From: Roseiarcus sp035606915
GTDB lineage: Bacteria; Pseudomonadota; Alphaproteobacteria; Rhizobiales; Beijerinckiaceae
Assembly: GCA_035606915.1 (NCBI GenBank)
Contig: DATNDU010000013.1
Coordinates: 15,442-79,441, forward strand
DNA length: 64,000 nt
Direction: 5' to 3'
The notes under the pieces were generated by a model that had not been told where the DNA came from, did no database searches, and saw nothing but the letters and a program-made list of their open reading frames with translations. The first letter of the stretch is position 1. Each line of letters starts with the position of its first letter. Both the position numbers and the translations under genes were made by a program. Below are positions 1 through 10,490 of the stretch, one piece after another.

Positions 1-1
1 C

Positions 2-1087
2 GCCGCCCGCGCCATTGCGCAGTTCCAGCAGGCGAAGGCGGCGTTCGGGGAAGCCCATCTTTACGCCCATCTCGGCGCGGCGGAACTGGCGCTCGGCAAC
101 CGCGCCGCGGCGGCGGCGGCCTATGGCGCGATGCGCGATCTCTGCCGCAGCGCGCTCGGGCCCGACAGCGATCTCGAAGCCATCGCCGGCGTGCTGGAGG
201 CGGAGGTGCGCTACGAGGCGGACGAGCGCGGGCTCGCCCGCGAACTGCTCGGCGCCGGCCTCTCCCGCATCGAGCAGGCCGACGGCTGGTTCGACGTGTT
301 CGCCGCCGGCTACGTGACCGCGGCGCGACTCGACGGCGTCGAATTCGGCCCCGCCGCCGCCTTCGAGGCGCTGGAGCGCGGTCGCCAGACGGCGCGCGAC
401 CGCGACATGCGCCGGCTGGCGCGGCTGCTGGCGGAGGAGACCATCCGCACGGCGACGCTCGCCGGCGACGTCGAACGGGCGTCTGACGAATGCCGCCAGC
501 TTGGCCTTGCGCTGACGCCGGCCGACGATCTGCCGGAGCCGGTCTCGGCGCTGCGCGGCGACGGACCGGCGCTGCTGCTCGCCAGGCTTTGCCTGGTCGC
601 CGGCGACAGCGGCTCGGCCAGCGGCTTCCTGGCTATCGCCGAGAGACAGATGCAGCGGCGCGGCGCGCCGTTCACGCGCCGCATCACCGCCCGGCTGCTG
701 GCGGCGGCGCTGAAGCGCGCGCAGACGCCGCAAGCCGCCGCCGAGACGGCGGCGACGGCGGCGCGGCTGGCCTCGACCGACCGCTTCCTGCGCACGCTCC
801 AGGATGAGGGCGCGATGCTGCGCGATCTGTTGCCCAAAGACGAGGCGTTTGCCGGCGCACGCCGCCGCGAGGCGCCGGCGCAGCCGGGCGTCGTCGCGCT
901 GTCGCCGCGCGAGCGCCAGATTCTGGCGCTGCTCGCCAGCGGCCTCAGCAACAAGGAGATCGCGCGCTCGATCGCGCTCGACCCGAATACCGTCAAATAT
1001 CACCTGAAGCGGCTGTTTGCGAAGCTGTCGGTGGAGCGGCGCGGCCGCGCCGTGCTGCGCGCGCGCCAATATGGCCTCATAAGCTGA
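2..1087 (+). CDS. LuxR-family transcriptional regulator, C-terminal part (truncated by window edge)
   Basis: The reading frame is open to the left edge, so the true start lies outside the window. The last ~60 residues form a LuxR/NarL helix-turn-helix: LSPRERQILALLASGLSNKE, then a recognition helix around NTVKYHLKRLFAKL. The preceding ~300 residues are Ala/Arg-rich and helical, as in the tetratricopeptide-like sensor region of MalT-type (LAL) regulators, so this is probably the C-terminal third of a large ATP-dependent LuxR protein. No receiver domain is visible in the part present. It ends about 110 bp upstream of the hydantoinase operon on the same strand and is a reasonable candidate for its regulator, but that link rests on position only. 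An ATG at 131 is an internal Met and not a convincing start. Confidence 0.8.
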   Translation, partial: AARAIAQFQQAKAAFGEAHLYAHLGAAELALGNRAAAAAAYGAMRDLCRSALGPDSDLEAIAGVLEAEVRYEADERGLARELLGAGLSRIEQADGWFDVFAAGYVTAARLDGVEFGPAAAFEALERGRQTARDRDMRRLARLLAEETIRTATLAGDVERASDECRQLGLALTPADDLPEPVSALRGDGPALLLARLCLVAGDSGSASGFLAIAERQMQRRGAPFTRRITARLLAAALKRAQTPQAAAETAATAARLASTDRFLRTLQDEGAMLRDLLPKDEAFAGARRREAPAQPGVVALSPRERQILALLASGLSNKEIARSIALDPNTVKYHLKRLFAKLSVERRGRAVLRARQYGLIS

Positions 1088-1197
1088 GCCGTCCCTACCC
1101 ATTCGGGTAGCGCCTACAGGCCGCGCCTACCTTTCGCGATCGTTGTCAGCCTGCGTTCCGTGGTGTGTGTTGGCGCGGCGAACCGACGGGACCGCCG

Positions 1198-2928
1198 ATG
1201 CCGGCCACAAACAATTCCGACGCCATCACCCACGAGGTGCTGACGGGTAAAATCCTCGCCACGGTCGATGAAATGGCGATCGTGCTCGCCCGCGCCTCGA
1301 TGAGCCCGGTCGTTTACGAGGTGCTCGATTTCGCCTGCGGACTGTGCGACGGGCAGGGCGAACTGGTCGCGCAGACCAACGGCATCACCATTTTCACCGG
1401 CACCTTCTCGCGGCAGGTGCGCTTCATCCGCGAACGCTTCGGCGCGGATATGGCCCCGGGCGACACTTTCCTCACCAACGACCCTTACGAAGGCGGCACC
1501 CACGCCTGCGATTTCGCCATCATCCGGCCGGTGTTCTGGCGCGGCGAGATCGTCGCCTATGCGATCGCCGTCGCGCATCTGCTCGATGTCGGCGGGGCCG
1601 TCGCCGGCAGCCTGCCGCCGAACGCCAATTCGGTGTTCCAGGAGGGGTTGCGGCTGTCGGGGGTGCGCCTCACGCGGCGCGACCGGCCGATCGACGACAT
1701 CCTGCGCGTCATCGTCGAGAATGTGCGGCTGCCGAAGCTGGTGCTTGGCGACGTCAACGCCGAACTGGCGGCGGTGCGCATCGCCGAGCGGCGGGTGCTG
1801 GAGACGGTCGAGCGCTACGGCGCCGAAGCGTTGCAGGCGACGTTCTCGCGGCTGATTTCCGCCAGCGAGGCGCGCGCCCGCGCAGTGATCGCGGCGTTGC
1901 CGGATGGCGTCTATCGCGCCCGCGACATCGTCGACGGCGACGGCGCTTCGGACGAGGCGATCCCAGTCGAGGTGGCGGTGACGATCCGCGGCTCGCAGAT
2001 CGAAGTCGATTTCACGGGGTCAGCGCCGGCGCGCGGCGCGCCGATCAATTGCAGCCGCGGCGCGCTGGTCTCCGCCGTCAAGACGGTGATGAAGGCGCTG
2101 GTGGCGCCGCACGAGCCCTCCAACGAAGGCTGGTTCAAGCCGCTGACTGTCACCGCGCCGCCCGGCACGCTGTTCACCGCCGAAAAGCCATCGCCGACCG
2201 GTTGGTATTACGAAGGCGCGGCGATGGCCTCGGAACTGGTCTGGAAGGCGCTGGCGCCGATCGCGCCCGGCCGTTTCACGGCCGGAACCTACATGAGCCT
2301 GTGCGCCACTTATCTCTCCGGCCCCGGGCCCGACGGCCTGTTCGTCCATATCGAGCCGCAGAACGGCGGCTGGGGCGCGACCGCCGAACGCGACGGGGCG
2401 AGCGGCATGATCGCGATCACCGACGGCGACACCTACAATTATTCCGTCGAGTTGTTGGAGGCGAAGTTCCCGGTGCTGATCCGCCGCTACGACTACAATC
2501 TGGAGGGCGGCGTCGGCGCCGGGCGGCATCGCGGCGGCTTTGGGCTGGTGCGCGAATATGAGATCGAGGGCGACGGGGCGCTGCTCTATGCGAGCTTCGG
2601 CCGCAATGCGACGCGGCCGTGGGGGGTCGAGGGCGGCGGCGAAGGCAGCGTCAACGGCATCGAAGTGTTGCGCGGCGGCGGCGCCCGCCGTCTCACGAGG
2701 CCGCCGCATTTTCCGTTGGAGCGCGGCGACCGCGTGCGTATCATCACCGGCGGCGGCGGCGGCTGGGGCGATCCCCGGCAGCGCGACCCCGCCGCAGTGG
2801 CGCGCGACGTCGCCGACGAGCTTCTGTCCGTGGAAGAGGCGCGGCGCCTCTATGCCGTCGCGCTCGACGCCGGCAGCGGCGCGCTCGATGCACGCGAGAC
2901 CGCGCGCCTGAGGACGCAAGCGTCATGA
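1198..2928 (+). CDS. hyuB: Hydantoinase B/oxoprolinase family protein
   Basis: A 576-residue protein of the HyuB (hydantoinase B/5-oxoprolinase beta) family, which works with HyuA in ATP-dependent opening of hydantoin-like or 5-oxoproline rings in the cytoplasm. Family hallmarks are the N-terminal region with TNDPYEGGTHACDF, the central region ending in VDFTGSAPARGAPINC, and the C-terminal GGGGGWGDPRQRDP motif. The ATG at 1198 gives the normal family N-terminus (AITHEVLTGK...); the longer frame from 1165 adds an unlikely leader. The gene for the partner subunit follows 10 bp downstream and the transporter genes overlap that, so one operon is likely. The true substrate (hydantoin, N-methylhydantoin, oxoproline or another cyclic amide) cannot be read from sequence. 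Confidence 0.9.
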   Translation: MPATNNSDAITHEVLTGKILATVDEMAIVLARASMSPVVYEVLDFACGLCDGQGELVAQTNGITIFTGTFSRQVRFIRERFGADMAPGDTFLTNDPYEGGTHACDFAIIRPVFWRGEIVAYAIAVAHLLDVGGAVAGSLPPNANSVFQEGLRLSGVRLTRRDRPIDDILRVIVENVRLPKLVLGDVNAELAAVRIAERRVLETVERYGAEALQATFSRLISASEARARAVIAALPDGVYRARDIVDGDGASDEAIPVEVAVTIRGSQIEVDFTGSAPARGAPINCSRGALVSAVKTVMKALVAPHEPSNEGWFKPLTVTAPPGTLFTAEKPSPTGWYYEGAAMASELVWKALAPIAPGRFTAGTYMSLCATYLSGPGPDGLFVHIEPQNGGWGATAERDGASGMIAITDGDTYNYSVELLEAKFPVLIRRYDYNLEGGVGAGRHRGGFGLVREYEIEGDGALLYASFGRNATRPWGVEGGGEGSVNGIEVLRGGGARRLTRPPHFPLERGDRVRIITGGGGGWGDPRQRDPAAVARDVADELLSVEEARRLYAVALDAGSGALDARETARLRTQAS

Positions 2929-2938
2929 TCCAAGCGCT

Positions 2939-4975
2939 ATGATTAAAGTCGCAACCGACGCCGGCGGCACCTTCACCGACATGGTCGCCTTTGACGAGGA
3001 GACGGCGGAAATTTTTGTCGGCAAGGCGCTGACCACCCCCGCCGACCCCTCGCTAGGCGTCATCGCCACCATCCATCAGGGCCGCGAGACCGGCCTGGCG
3101 ACCGATCGCGCCTCGCTGTTCGTGCACGGCGGCACCACGGCGATCAACGCCATCACCGAGCGCAAGGGCGTGCGCACGGCGCTGGTGACGACGAAGGGCT
3201 TTCGCGACGTCATCGCCATCGGCCGCGGCAACCGCCCCGATCTCTACAACCTGCATTCGACGCCCTCCGAGCCGTTCGTGCCGCGCGCGTTGCGGTTCGA
3301 GGTCGAGGAGCGGATGGACGCGCGCGGGCAGGTGCGCACGCCGCTGTCGCTGACCGAACTCGACCAACTCGCCAAGCGCATCGCCGCGGCGAAGGTGCAG
3401 GCGGTGGCGATCGCCTTCCTGCATTCCTACATCAATCCCGCCCACGAAATAGCGGCGGCGGAGCGGCTGGCGGCGCTGCTGCCGGGCGTCGCGGTGGCGG
3501 CAAGCTCGGCGATCTCCCGACAATGGCGGGAGTACGAGCGCGCCAATACGGCGGTGCTGACCGCCTATGTGCAGCCCATCCTGTCGAGCTATCTCGGCAA
3601 TCTCGACGCGGCTTTGCGCTATGACGGCTTCGACTGCGCCCGTTATTGCATGCAATCGAACGGCGGCCTCGCCAGCTTCGCGGCGGCCGCCGCGGCGCCG
3701 TTGTCGCTGGTGGAATCCGGCCCCTGCGGCGGCGTAGCCGGCGCGGTGCGCATCGGCGAGGCGCTGGGCGAAGCCGATATCCTTTATCTCGACGTCGGCG
3801 GCACCACCGCCAAATGCTCGCTGGTGCGCAACGGCCAGCCGGTGTTGCGGCCCGATTACAAGCTCGAATGGTCGCGGCTGAAGCCCGGCTACCCGGTGCA
3901 GGTGCCGGTGGTCGACATCGTCGAGATCGGCGCCGGGGGCGGCTCGATCGCGCGCCTGCGGGAGAGCGGCGATCTCGCCGTCGGCCCGGAGAGCGCCGGC
4001 GCCGAACCGGGACCGGCCTGCTACGGGCGCGGCGGCGTCGAACCCACCGTCACCGACGCTAAGCTCATCACCGGCGTCATCGACCCTCTGTCCTTCGCCG
4101 GCGGCCGCATGAAGCTCGATGTCGGGCGCGCCCGCCGCGCTTTCGCACCGCTGGCGGTTCAACTCGGCGTCGGCGTCGTCGAGGCCGCGCACGCCGTCAT
4201 CGGCCTCGCCGAGGCCAATATGATCAACGCGCTGAAGCTGGTGACGATCCAGCGCGGCCACGATCCCCGCGATCTCACCCTCATCGCCAGCGGCGGCGGC
4301 GGCTCCATGCACGCGGCGACGCTGGGGCGCGAACTCGGCGTAAAGCGCATCGTCATCCCGCGCCACGCCGGCCTGTTCTCGGCCTGGGGCATGCTGGCGG
4401 CGCGCCCGCGCGTCGACCTGCACAGAACCCGCCTCGCGCCGCTGACGCCGGCGACTTTCATTGAGGTCGGCGAGATCTTCGCGCAATTGCGCGCCGAGGC
4501 GACGACGTTGTTCGCGGCGAGCCCGCACGCCCTCATCTACGACGGCTCGATCGAGATGCGTTATGCCGGCCAGGAGCACGCCATCGCCACCCGCCTGGAA
4601 CCCGGCATGGACTTCGAGGCGCTGCTCGCCGCCTTCCACGCCACCCACGAGCGCGCCTACACGTTCCGGCTCGACGACACGCCGGTCGAACTCGTGACCT
4701 ATCATCTGGCCGCCGAGATCGACGCGCCGCGCATCGTCATGCCGAAGATTGCGGCCGGCGGCGACGCCGAGGCGGCGAAACTGGGCTATCGCGACCTCTA
4801 TGAGGGCGCCGTAGCGGCGCGCGCCGCCGTCTACGATCGCGACCGATTGCCCGCCGGCGCGCGCCTGGCAGGCCCCGTGCTGATCGAGGAGCCGACGACG
4901 ACGACGCTGGTGCGCGAAGGCCAGAGCGTCACCGTCGACCGCTACGGCCTGCTCATCATCGAAAACGCCGGATGA
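2939..4975 (+). CDS. hyuA: Hydantoinase A/N-methylhydantoinase family protein
   Basis: A 678-residue HyuA family protein, the ATP-binding partner of HyuB. The N-terminus has the ASKHA-type phosphate motif (TDAGGTFTDMVAFDEE). The central part contains LYLDVGGTTAKCSLVRNG, a second ATP-contact loop, and VVDIVEIGAGGGSIA; a further glycine loop is LIASGGGGSMHAATLG. Length matches single-subunit HyuA proteins. The start at 2939 lies 10 bp after the hyuB stop, and the stop overlaps the ATG of the ABC ATPase gene (ATGA), indicating translational coupling. Reaction inferred from family: ATP-dependent hydrolysis of a cyclic amide, with specificity unknown. Confidence 0.9.
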   Translation: MIKVATDAGGTFTDMVAFDEETAEIFVGKALTTPADPSLGVIATIHQGRETGLATDRASLFVHGGTTAINAITERKGVRTALVTTKGFRDVIAIGRGNRPDLYNLHSTPSEPFVPRALRFEVEERMDARGQVRTPLSLTELDQLAKRIAAAKVQAVAIAFLHSYINPAHEIAAAERLAALLPGVAVAASSAISRQWREYERANTAVLTAYVQPILSSYLGNLDAALRYDGFDCARYCMQSNGGLASFAAAAAAPLSLVESGPCGGVAGAVRIGEALGEADILYLDVGGTTAKCSLVRNGQPVLRPDYKLEWSRLKPGYPVQVPVVDIVEIGAGGGSIARLRESGDLAVGPESAGAEPGPACYGRGGVEPTVTDAKLITGVIDPLSFAGGRMKLDVGRARRAFAPLAVQLGVGVVEAAHAVIGLAEANMINALKLVTIQRGHDPRDLTLIASGGGGSMHAATLGRELGVKRIVIPRHAGLFSAWGMLAARPRVDLHRTRLAPLTPATFIEVGEIFAQLRAEATTLFAASPHALIYDGSIEMRYAGQEHAIATRLEPGMDFEALLAAFHATHERAYTFRLDDTPVELVTYHLAAEIDAPRIVMPKIAAGGDAEAAKLGYRDLYEGAVAARAAVYDRDRLPAGARLAGPVLIEEPTTTTLVREGQSVTVDRYGLLIIENAG

Positions 4976-6030
4976 ACCGGCCGACCTCCATAGCCCTCGA
5001 CCGCCTCACCAAGGTTTACGACGCGCCGGTGGTCTCGGAGGTTTCGCTGGAGGTCGCGGAGGCGAGCTTCGTCACGCTGCTCGGCCCTTCCGGCTCGGGC
5101 AAAAGCACGATTTTGCAGATGATCGGCGGCTTCGTCGCCCCGACCTCCGGGCGCATCCTGTTCGGGAGCGAGGACGTGACGCCGCTGCCGCCGAACCGGC
5201 GGCCCTGCAACACCATCTTTCAGGATCTCGGCCTGTTCCCGCATATGAGCGTCGCCGAGAACGTCGGCTATGGCCTGCGCTTGCGCAAGATTCCCGGCCG
5301 CCTGCGCGCCAAGCGGGTCGCCGACATGCTGGCGCTGGTGGCGCTCGAAGGCCTGGCGCATCGCCGCGTGCATCAGCTTTCCGGCGGCCAGCGTCAGCGC
5401 GTGGCGCTGGCCCGCGCCCTGGTGCTGGAACCGCCGCTGCTGCTGCTCGACGAGCCGCTGACCGGGCTCGACGAGCGGCTGCGTCAGCAATTGCGCGACG
5501 AGATCGGACGCTTGCACCGCCGTCTCGGCTCGACCTTTCTCGCCGTCACTCACAATCAGGACGAGGCGCTGTCGCTCAGCGACCGCATCGCCGTCATGCG
5601 CGCCGGCAAGATCGAGCAGGTGGCGACGCCGCAGGAGATTTACGACAATCCCGCCACGGCCTTCGTCGCCGGCTTCGTCGGCTTCGACGTCTCGTTGGCT
5701 CCCGAGCGCGTGACGCCGGGCGAGCGCCACTGGACGGCGATGCTGGCCGGCTCACCGATCCCATGCGCGGCGCCGGAGCGCCAGGCCGCGAGCTACCGCC
5801 TCGCCTGGCGGCCGGAGCGGGTGCGGCTCGCCGAGCCCGGCGAAGCGGCCGATCTGGCTGATGTCACTGTCGTCGGCAGCGCCTTCAAGGGCCGCGACGT
5901 CGAAGTCGAGACGCGGCTCGTCAACGGCCAGAGCCTGCGCTTTCTGCTCGCCGCCGACGGCCGTGCGCCGCCGCCGAACGGGGCGCCAGTGGCGCTTGTC
6001 TGCCGGCCGCGGCTGGTCGCCGACGGTTGA
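4972..6030 (+). CDS. Polyamine-type ABC transporter ATP-binding protein
   Basis: A 352-residue ABC ATPase of the PotA/CysA/MalK type. Walker A is LGPSGSGKSTIL, the Q-loop is FQDLGLFPHM, the signature is LSGGQRQRVALARAL, Walker B is LLLLDEPLTGLD, and the switch His is in VTHNQDEAL. The C-terminal ~110 residues form the TOBE-type regulatory domain. The start overlaps the hyuA stop by 4 bp, and genes for a binding protein and two permeases follow, giving a full PotABCD-like importer. Pot-type systems carry spermidine, putrescine and other small amine or amide solutes. Here the likely cargo is the substrate of HyuAB or a related nitrogen compound, which is inferred from the operon only. Confidence 0.93.
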   Translation: MNRPTSIALDRLTKVYDAPVVSEVSLEVAEASFVTLLGPSGSGKSTILQMIGGFVAPTSGRILFGSEDVTPLPPNRRPCNTIFQDLGLFPHMSVAENVGYGLRLRKIPGRLRAKRVADMLALVALEGLAHRRVHQLSGGQRQRVALARALVLEPPLLLLDEPLTGLDERLRQQLRDEIGRLHRRLGSTFLAVTHNQDEALSLSDRIAVMRAGKIEQVATPQEIYDNPATAFVAGFVGFDVSLAPERVTPGERHWTAMLAGSPIPCAAPERQAASYRLAWRPERVRLAEPGEAADLADVTVVGSAFKGRDVEVETRLVNGQSLRFLLAADGRAPPPNGAPVALVCRPRLVADG

Positions 6031-6080
6031 GAGTTTGCAGGAGGCCCGGTTGCGCCGGGCTCGCAAGTGGAGGAGTGGAC

Positions 6081-7250
6081 ATGGACAATCCGTTCAGATG
6101 GCGTGGCTCCGAAATCCCGGCGATGCTCAATCGCCGGCAGATGTTGCAGACCGCCGCCCTCGGCCTCGGCGCGGCGGCGCTGGGCGCCGGCGGGGCGCGC
6201 GCGGCGGGCAAGGACATTGCGTTCTGGGCCTCGGGGACGCTCGACATCACCGACGCCGGCTGGAAGCAATTCGCCGCCGACGCGGGCGTCAATGTCGCGT
6301 TCACCGATAACGGCAACGACCCCGGCCCGGTGGTCGCCAAACTCGCCGCCGGCAACGCCAACGACATCTACGATGTCGCCGGCTTGCAGGGCGGCAGCGA
6401 AAAGGAACTGGCCAAACGCGGCCTCATCGCGCCGTGGGATCTCTCCAAGATCCCGAATTACGCCGAAGTCTGGTCATGGGCGAAGGCCATTCCTTATCTC
6501 ACTTACGAGGGCAAGACCTACGCCATCCCGACCGTCGTCAACGCCGATTCGATCATCGTGTTGGAGGACAAGCTCGGCAAAGACGTCGACAGCTACGGGG
6601 TCGTATTCGACCCGAAGCTGAAGGGCAAGACGGCGATGGAGGACGCCTGGATCAACAGCGCCGTCTTCGCCGCCATGTATCTGAAGAACTCGGAGAACGC
6701 CAAGATCGAGGAGCCGGGCAACCTCAAGCCCGATGAACTCGGCCTGGTCATGGAGTTCCTCATCAAGAAGAAGAAAGACGGCCAGTTCCGCACGTTCTGG
6801 AGCGGCTGGGAGCAAGGCGTGCAACTGGTCGCCAACCAGGAAGTGTGGGCGATGACCGGCTGGGAGCCGATCGTCTACACAGCGCGGGCGCGCGGCGTCA
6901 AATGCTACTACGCCAAGCCGAAGGAGGGTTACGAAGGCTGGGGCAACAACACCGTGTTGCTGAAGGGCGCCGTCGATCGCGGCCTCTCCGACACCGCGCA
7001 TCAGTTCGCCAACGGCCTGCTGGACGGCTACTACGGCTGCAAGCTCGGCGCCCTGCGCGGCTATTGCGTGCCGACCGACCGCAACGTCGCCTACGCCGAG
7101 GCGCACAAGACTCTCGCCGATCCCACCAAGACCCGCGAACTCGCCGAGCACGTCAAGGCGAAATTCTCCGGCAAGGTCTATTGGCAAAACACCCGCCCCG
7201 ACAATTTCCAGCTTTATGAGAGCTGGTGGCAGAAGCTGCGCAACGCGTGA
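6081..7250 (+). CDS. Extracellular solute-binding protein of the Pot-type ABC importer (Tat signal)
   Basis: A 389-residue periplasmic binding protein of the PotD/PotF class. The ATG at 6081 is preceded by GGAGG-like bases (AGTGGAGGAGTGGAC). A twin-arginine signal is visible (NRRQMLQTAALGLGAAALGA) with a small-residue cleavage region near GARAAG, so export by the Tat pathway is likely; the shorter Met at MLNRRQM is also possible. The mature region starts KDIAFWASGTLDITDAGWKQ. It lies between the ATPase gene and the first permease. Length and layout match polyamine and spermidine/putrescine binding proteins. The substrate is not deducible. Confidence 0.9.
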   Translation: MDNPFRWRGSEIPAMLNRRQMLQTAALGLGAAALGAGGARAAGKDIAFWASGTLDITDAGWKQFAADAGVNVAFTDNGNDPGPVVAKLAAGNANDIYDVAGLQGGSEKELAKRGLIAPWDLSKIPNYAEVWSWAKAIPYLTYEGKTYAIPTVVNADSIIVLEDKLGKDVDSYGVVFDPKLKGKTAMEDAWINSAVFAAMYLKNSENAKIEEPGNLKPDELGLVMEFLIKKKKDGQFRTFWSGWEQGVQLVANQEVWAMTGWEPIVYTARARGVKCYYAKPKEGYEGWGNNTVLLKGAVDRGLSDTAHQFANGLLDGYYGCKLGALRGYCVPTDRNVAYAEAHKTLADPTKTRELAEHVKAKFSGKVYWQNTRPDNFQLYESWWQKLRNA

Positions 7251-8134
7251 CGGCGCCGCGCCTCTTCGCCGGACGGATCGGCCGTCCGGCATTCCTGCTC
7301 GCTTTGCCGCCGCTGATCGTGCTCGCCGCCTTCGGCGCGGCGCCGCTGCTGCTGATCGTGGTCTGGAGCTTCTGGACTTTCGATCCCGCCACCTATTGGA
7401 TCAAACCGGATTTCACCCTCGTCAACTATCTCGGCGCGCTGAGCCCTGACCGCACGCCGGTGCTGGCGCGCACGGCGGGTTTGGCGCTGCTGACGGCGGC
7501 GATCTCGACCGCGATCGCCGTGCCCGCGGCGAGCGCGCTTTGTCTGTTCGCGCGCTCGCGCCTGCGCGCCCTGTTGCTGGCGCTGTTCACCATTCCGTTC
7601 TTCACCAGCGGGCTCGTGCGCGCCTTCGCCTGGCGGCTGGTGCTCGGCCGCGACGGCTTTATCAACCAGGCGCTGCTGGCGCTCGGGCTCATCCACGCGC
7701 CGCTGGAATGGCTGCTGTTTTCGGATTTCGCCGTCGTCGTCGGCATGGTCGCCGCCGATCTGCCGTTCGCGATCGTGCCGATCGTGCTCGCCTATGCCGG
7801 CATCGAGGCCTCGGTGCTGCGCGCCAGCGAAGATCTCGGCGCCGGGTTCTGGACCACGTTCCGTCGCGTCGTGTTGCCGCTGATCCTGCCGGGCGTCGTC
7901 TCCGGCTTTCTGTTCGTTTTCGTCGTCGCCATCGGCGCCTCATCGGAGGTGCAACTGCTCGGCGGCGCCGGCGTCTCCTCGATCTCGATCATGATAAACG
8001 ACGTGATGCGGGTGGTGAACTTCCCGCTCGCCTTCGCCATCGCGACGCTGGTCGTCGTCATGCTGTTCCTGGCTTTGTTGTTCGCGCAGCGGCTGCTCGG
8101 CCTCTCCAAACTGCTTTCGGAGCTTGGCTCGTGA
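7247..8134 (+). CDS. ABC transporter permease (PotB-type)
   Basis: Integral membrane permease, about 295 residues, with six predicted membrane segments. The EAA-loop region reads ASEDLGAGFWTTFRRVVLPLILPG, typical of binding-protein-dependent permeases. A GTG at 7247 overlaps the preceding stop (GTGA) and is preferred; an in-frame GTG at 7226 would add seven residues and overlap the upstream gene by 25 bp. The gene ends in a GTGA overlap with the second permease, so the two permeases form a heterodimer encoded in tandem, as PotB/PotC do. Confidence 0.88.
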   Translation: MTAPRLFAGRIGRPAFLLALPPLIVLAAFGAAPLLLIVVWSFWTFDPATYWIKPDFTLVNYLGALSPDRTPVLARTAGLALLTAAISTAIAVPAASALCLFARSRLRALLLALFTIPFFTSGLVRAFAWRLVLGRDGFINQALLALGLIHAPLEWLLFSDFAVVVGMVAADLPFAIVPIVLAYAGIEASVLRASEDLGAGFWTTFRRVVLPLILPGVVSGFLFVFVVAIGASSEVQLLGGAGVSSISIMINDVMRVVNFPLAFAIATLVVVMLFLALLFAQRLLGLSKLLSELGS

Positions 8135-8937
8135 GCGAGGCGGCGGCGATCGGCGGGCGCACGCAAGGCGCCGGCCCGCTGTTCTGGGCCGTCACCTGGC
8201 TCGGGCTGGCGATCATCTACGCGCCGGCGCTCTATCTGCTGCTGGCGTCGCTGAATCCCGGCGAACAGCTTGGGCTGGTGTCGCCAAGCGCTTTCAGTCT
8301 TGTCTGGTATGAAGCGTTGCTGCACGACCGCCGCCTGCTGGCGGCGTTGCAGGAGAGCGCCTGGATCGGCGGCGCGACGGCGCTCGTCGCCGCGCCGCTC
8401 GGCCTGATGGCGGCGATGAGCTATCGCCAGATGCGGCGCTGGCGCGATGCGTTCCTGCTCGCCGTGCTGCTCGCCATGTTCATTCCGGGATCGATCGAGG
8501 GCCTCGGCCTTTCGGCGCTCCTCAAGGCAACCTCGATCAAATCGTCGTGGTTGACGGTCGTCGCTGGGCATCTGGTGTGGACGCTGCCATTCACCTTCAC
8601 GGTTTCGCTGGTCGGGCTGGCGGCGATCAAACCGGTGACCATCGCCGCTGCGCGCGATCTCGGCGCCGGTCCGTTTCGCGCCTTTGTCGACGTGACGCTG
8701 CCGCTGATGCGCAACAGCCTGATCGCCAGCTTGCTGTTCGCGTTCCTGCTCTCGCTCAACGAGTTCGCGCGCGCCTATTATCTGGTCGGGCGGCAAAACA
8801 CGCTGCCGCTGCACATGTTCGGGGCGATGAACTCGGGGGCGTCGCCGACGATCTACGCCTTCTCTGGGCTGGTGCTGATCGTCTCGTTCGCCATTATCGG
8901 CGGGCTCTTGATGCGGCGCGGGGCCGCTGGCCGATAG
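8131..8937 (+). CDS. ABC transporter permease (PotC-type)
   Basis: Second permease of the Pot-type importer, 268 residues from a GTG at 8131 that overlaps the stop of the first permease. The frame is open upstream to 7540, but that extension covers the first permease gene in another frame and is not coding. Six membrane segments are visible, with the EAA loop in AARDLGAGPFRAFVDVTLPLMRNS. It is the last gene of the 1198-8937 operon. The next genes run on the opposite strand, so transcription converges at about 8940-8970. Confidence 0.88.
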   Translation: MSEAAAIGGRTQGAGPLFWAVTWLGLAIIYAPALYLLLASLNPGEQLGLVSPSAFSLVWYEALLHDRRLLAALQESAWIGGATALVAAPLGLMAAMSYRQMRRWRDAFLLAVLLAMFIPGSIEGLGLSALLKATSIKSSWLTVVAGHLVWTLPFTFTVSLVGLAAIKPVTIAAARDLGAGPFRAFVDVTLPLMRNSLIASLLFAFLLSLNEFARAYYLVGRQNTLPLHMFGAMNSGASPTIYAFSGLVLIVSFAIIGGLLMRRGAAGR

Positions 8938-8973
8938 CGTCATTCGCCATGGCGGCGCCGCCGGGTCTATGCC

Positions 8974-10488
<1,515 letters not shown>

Positions 10489-10490
10489 GC

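Noticed and set aside
3053..4705. 550-residue minus-strand frame opposite hyuA
   Set aside because: No family features; composition typical of antisense frames; hyuA has clear conserved motifs across the same stretch.
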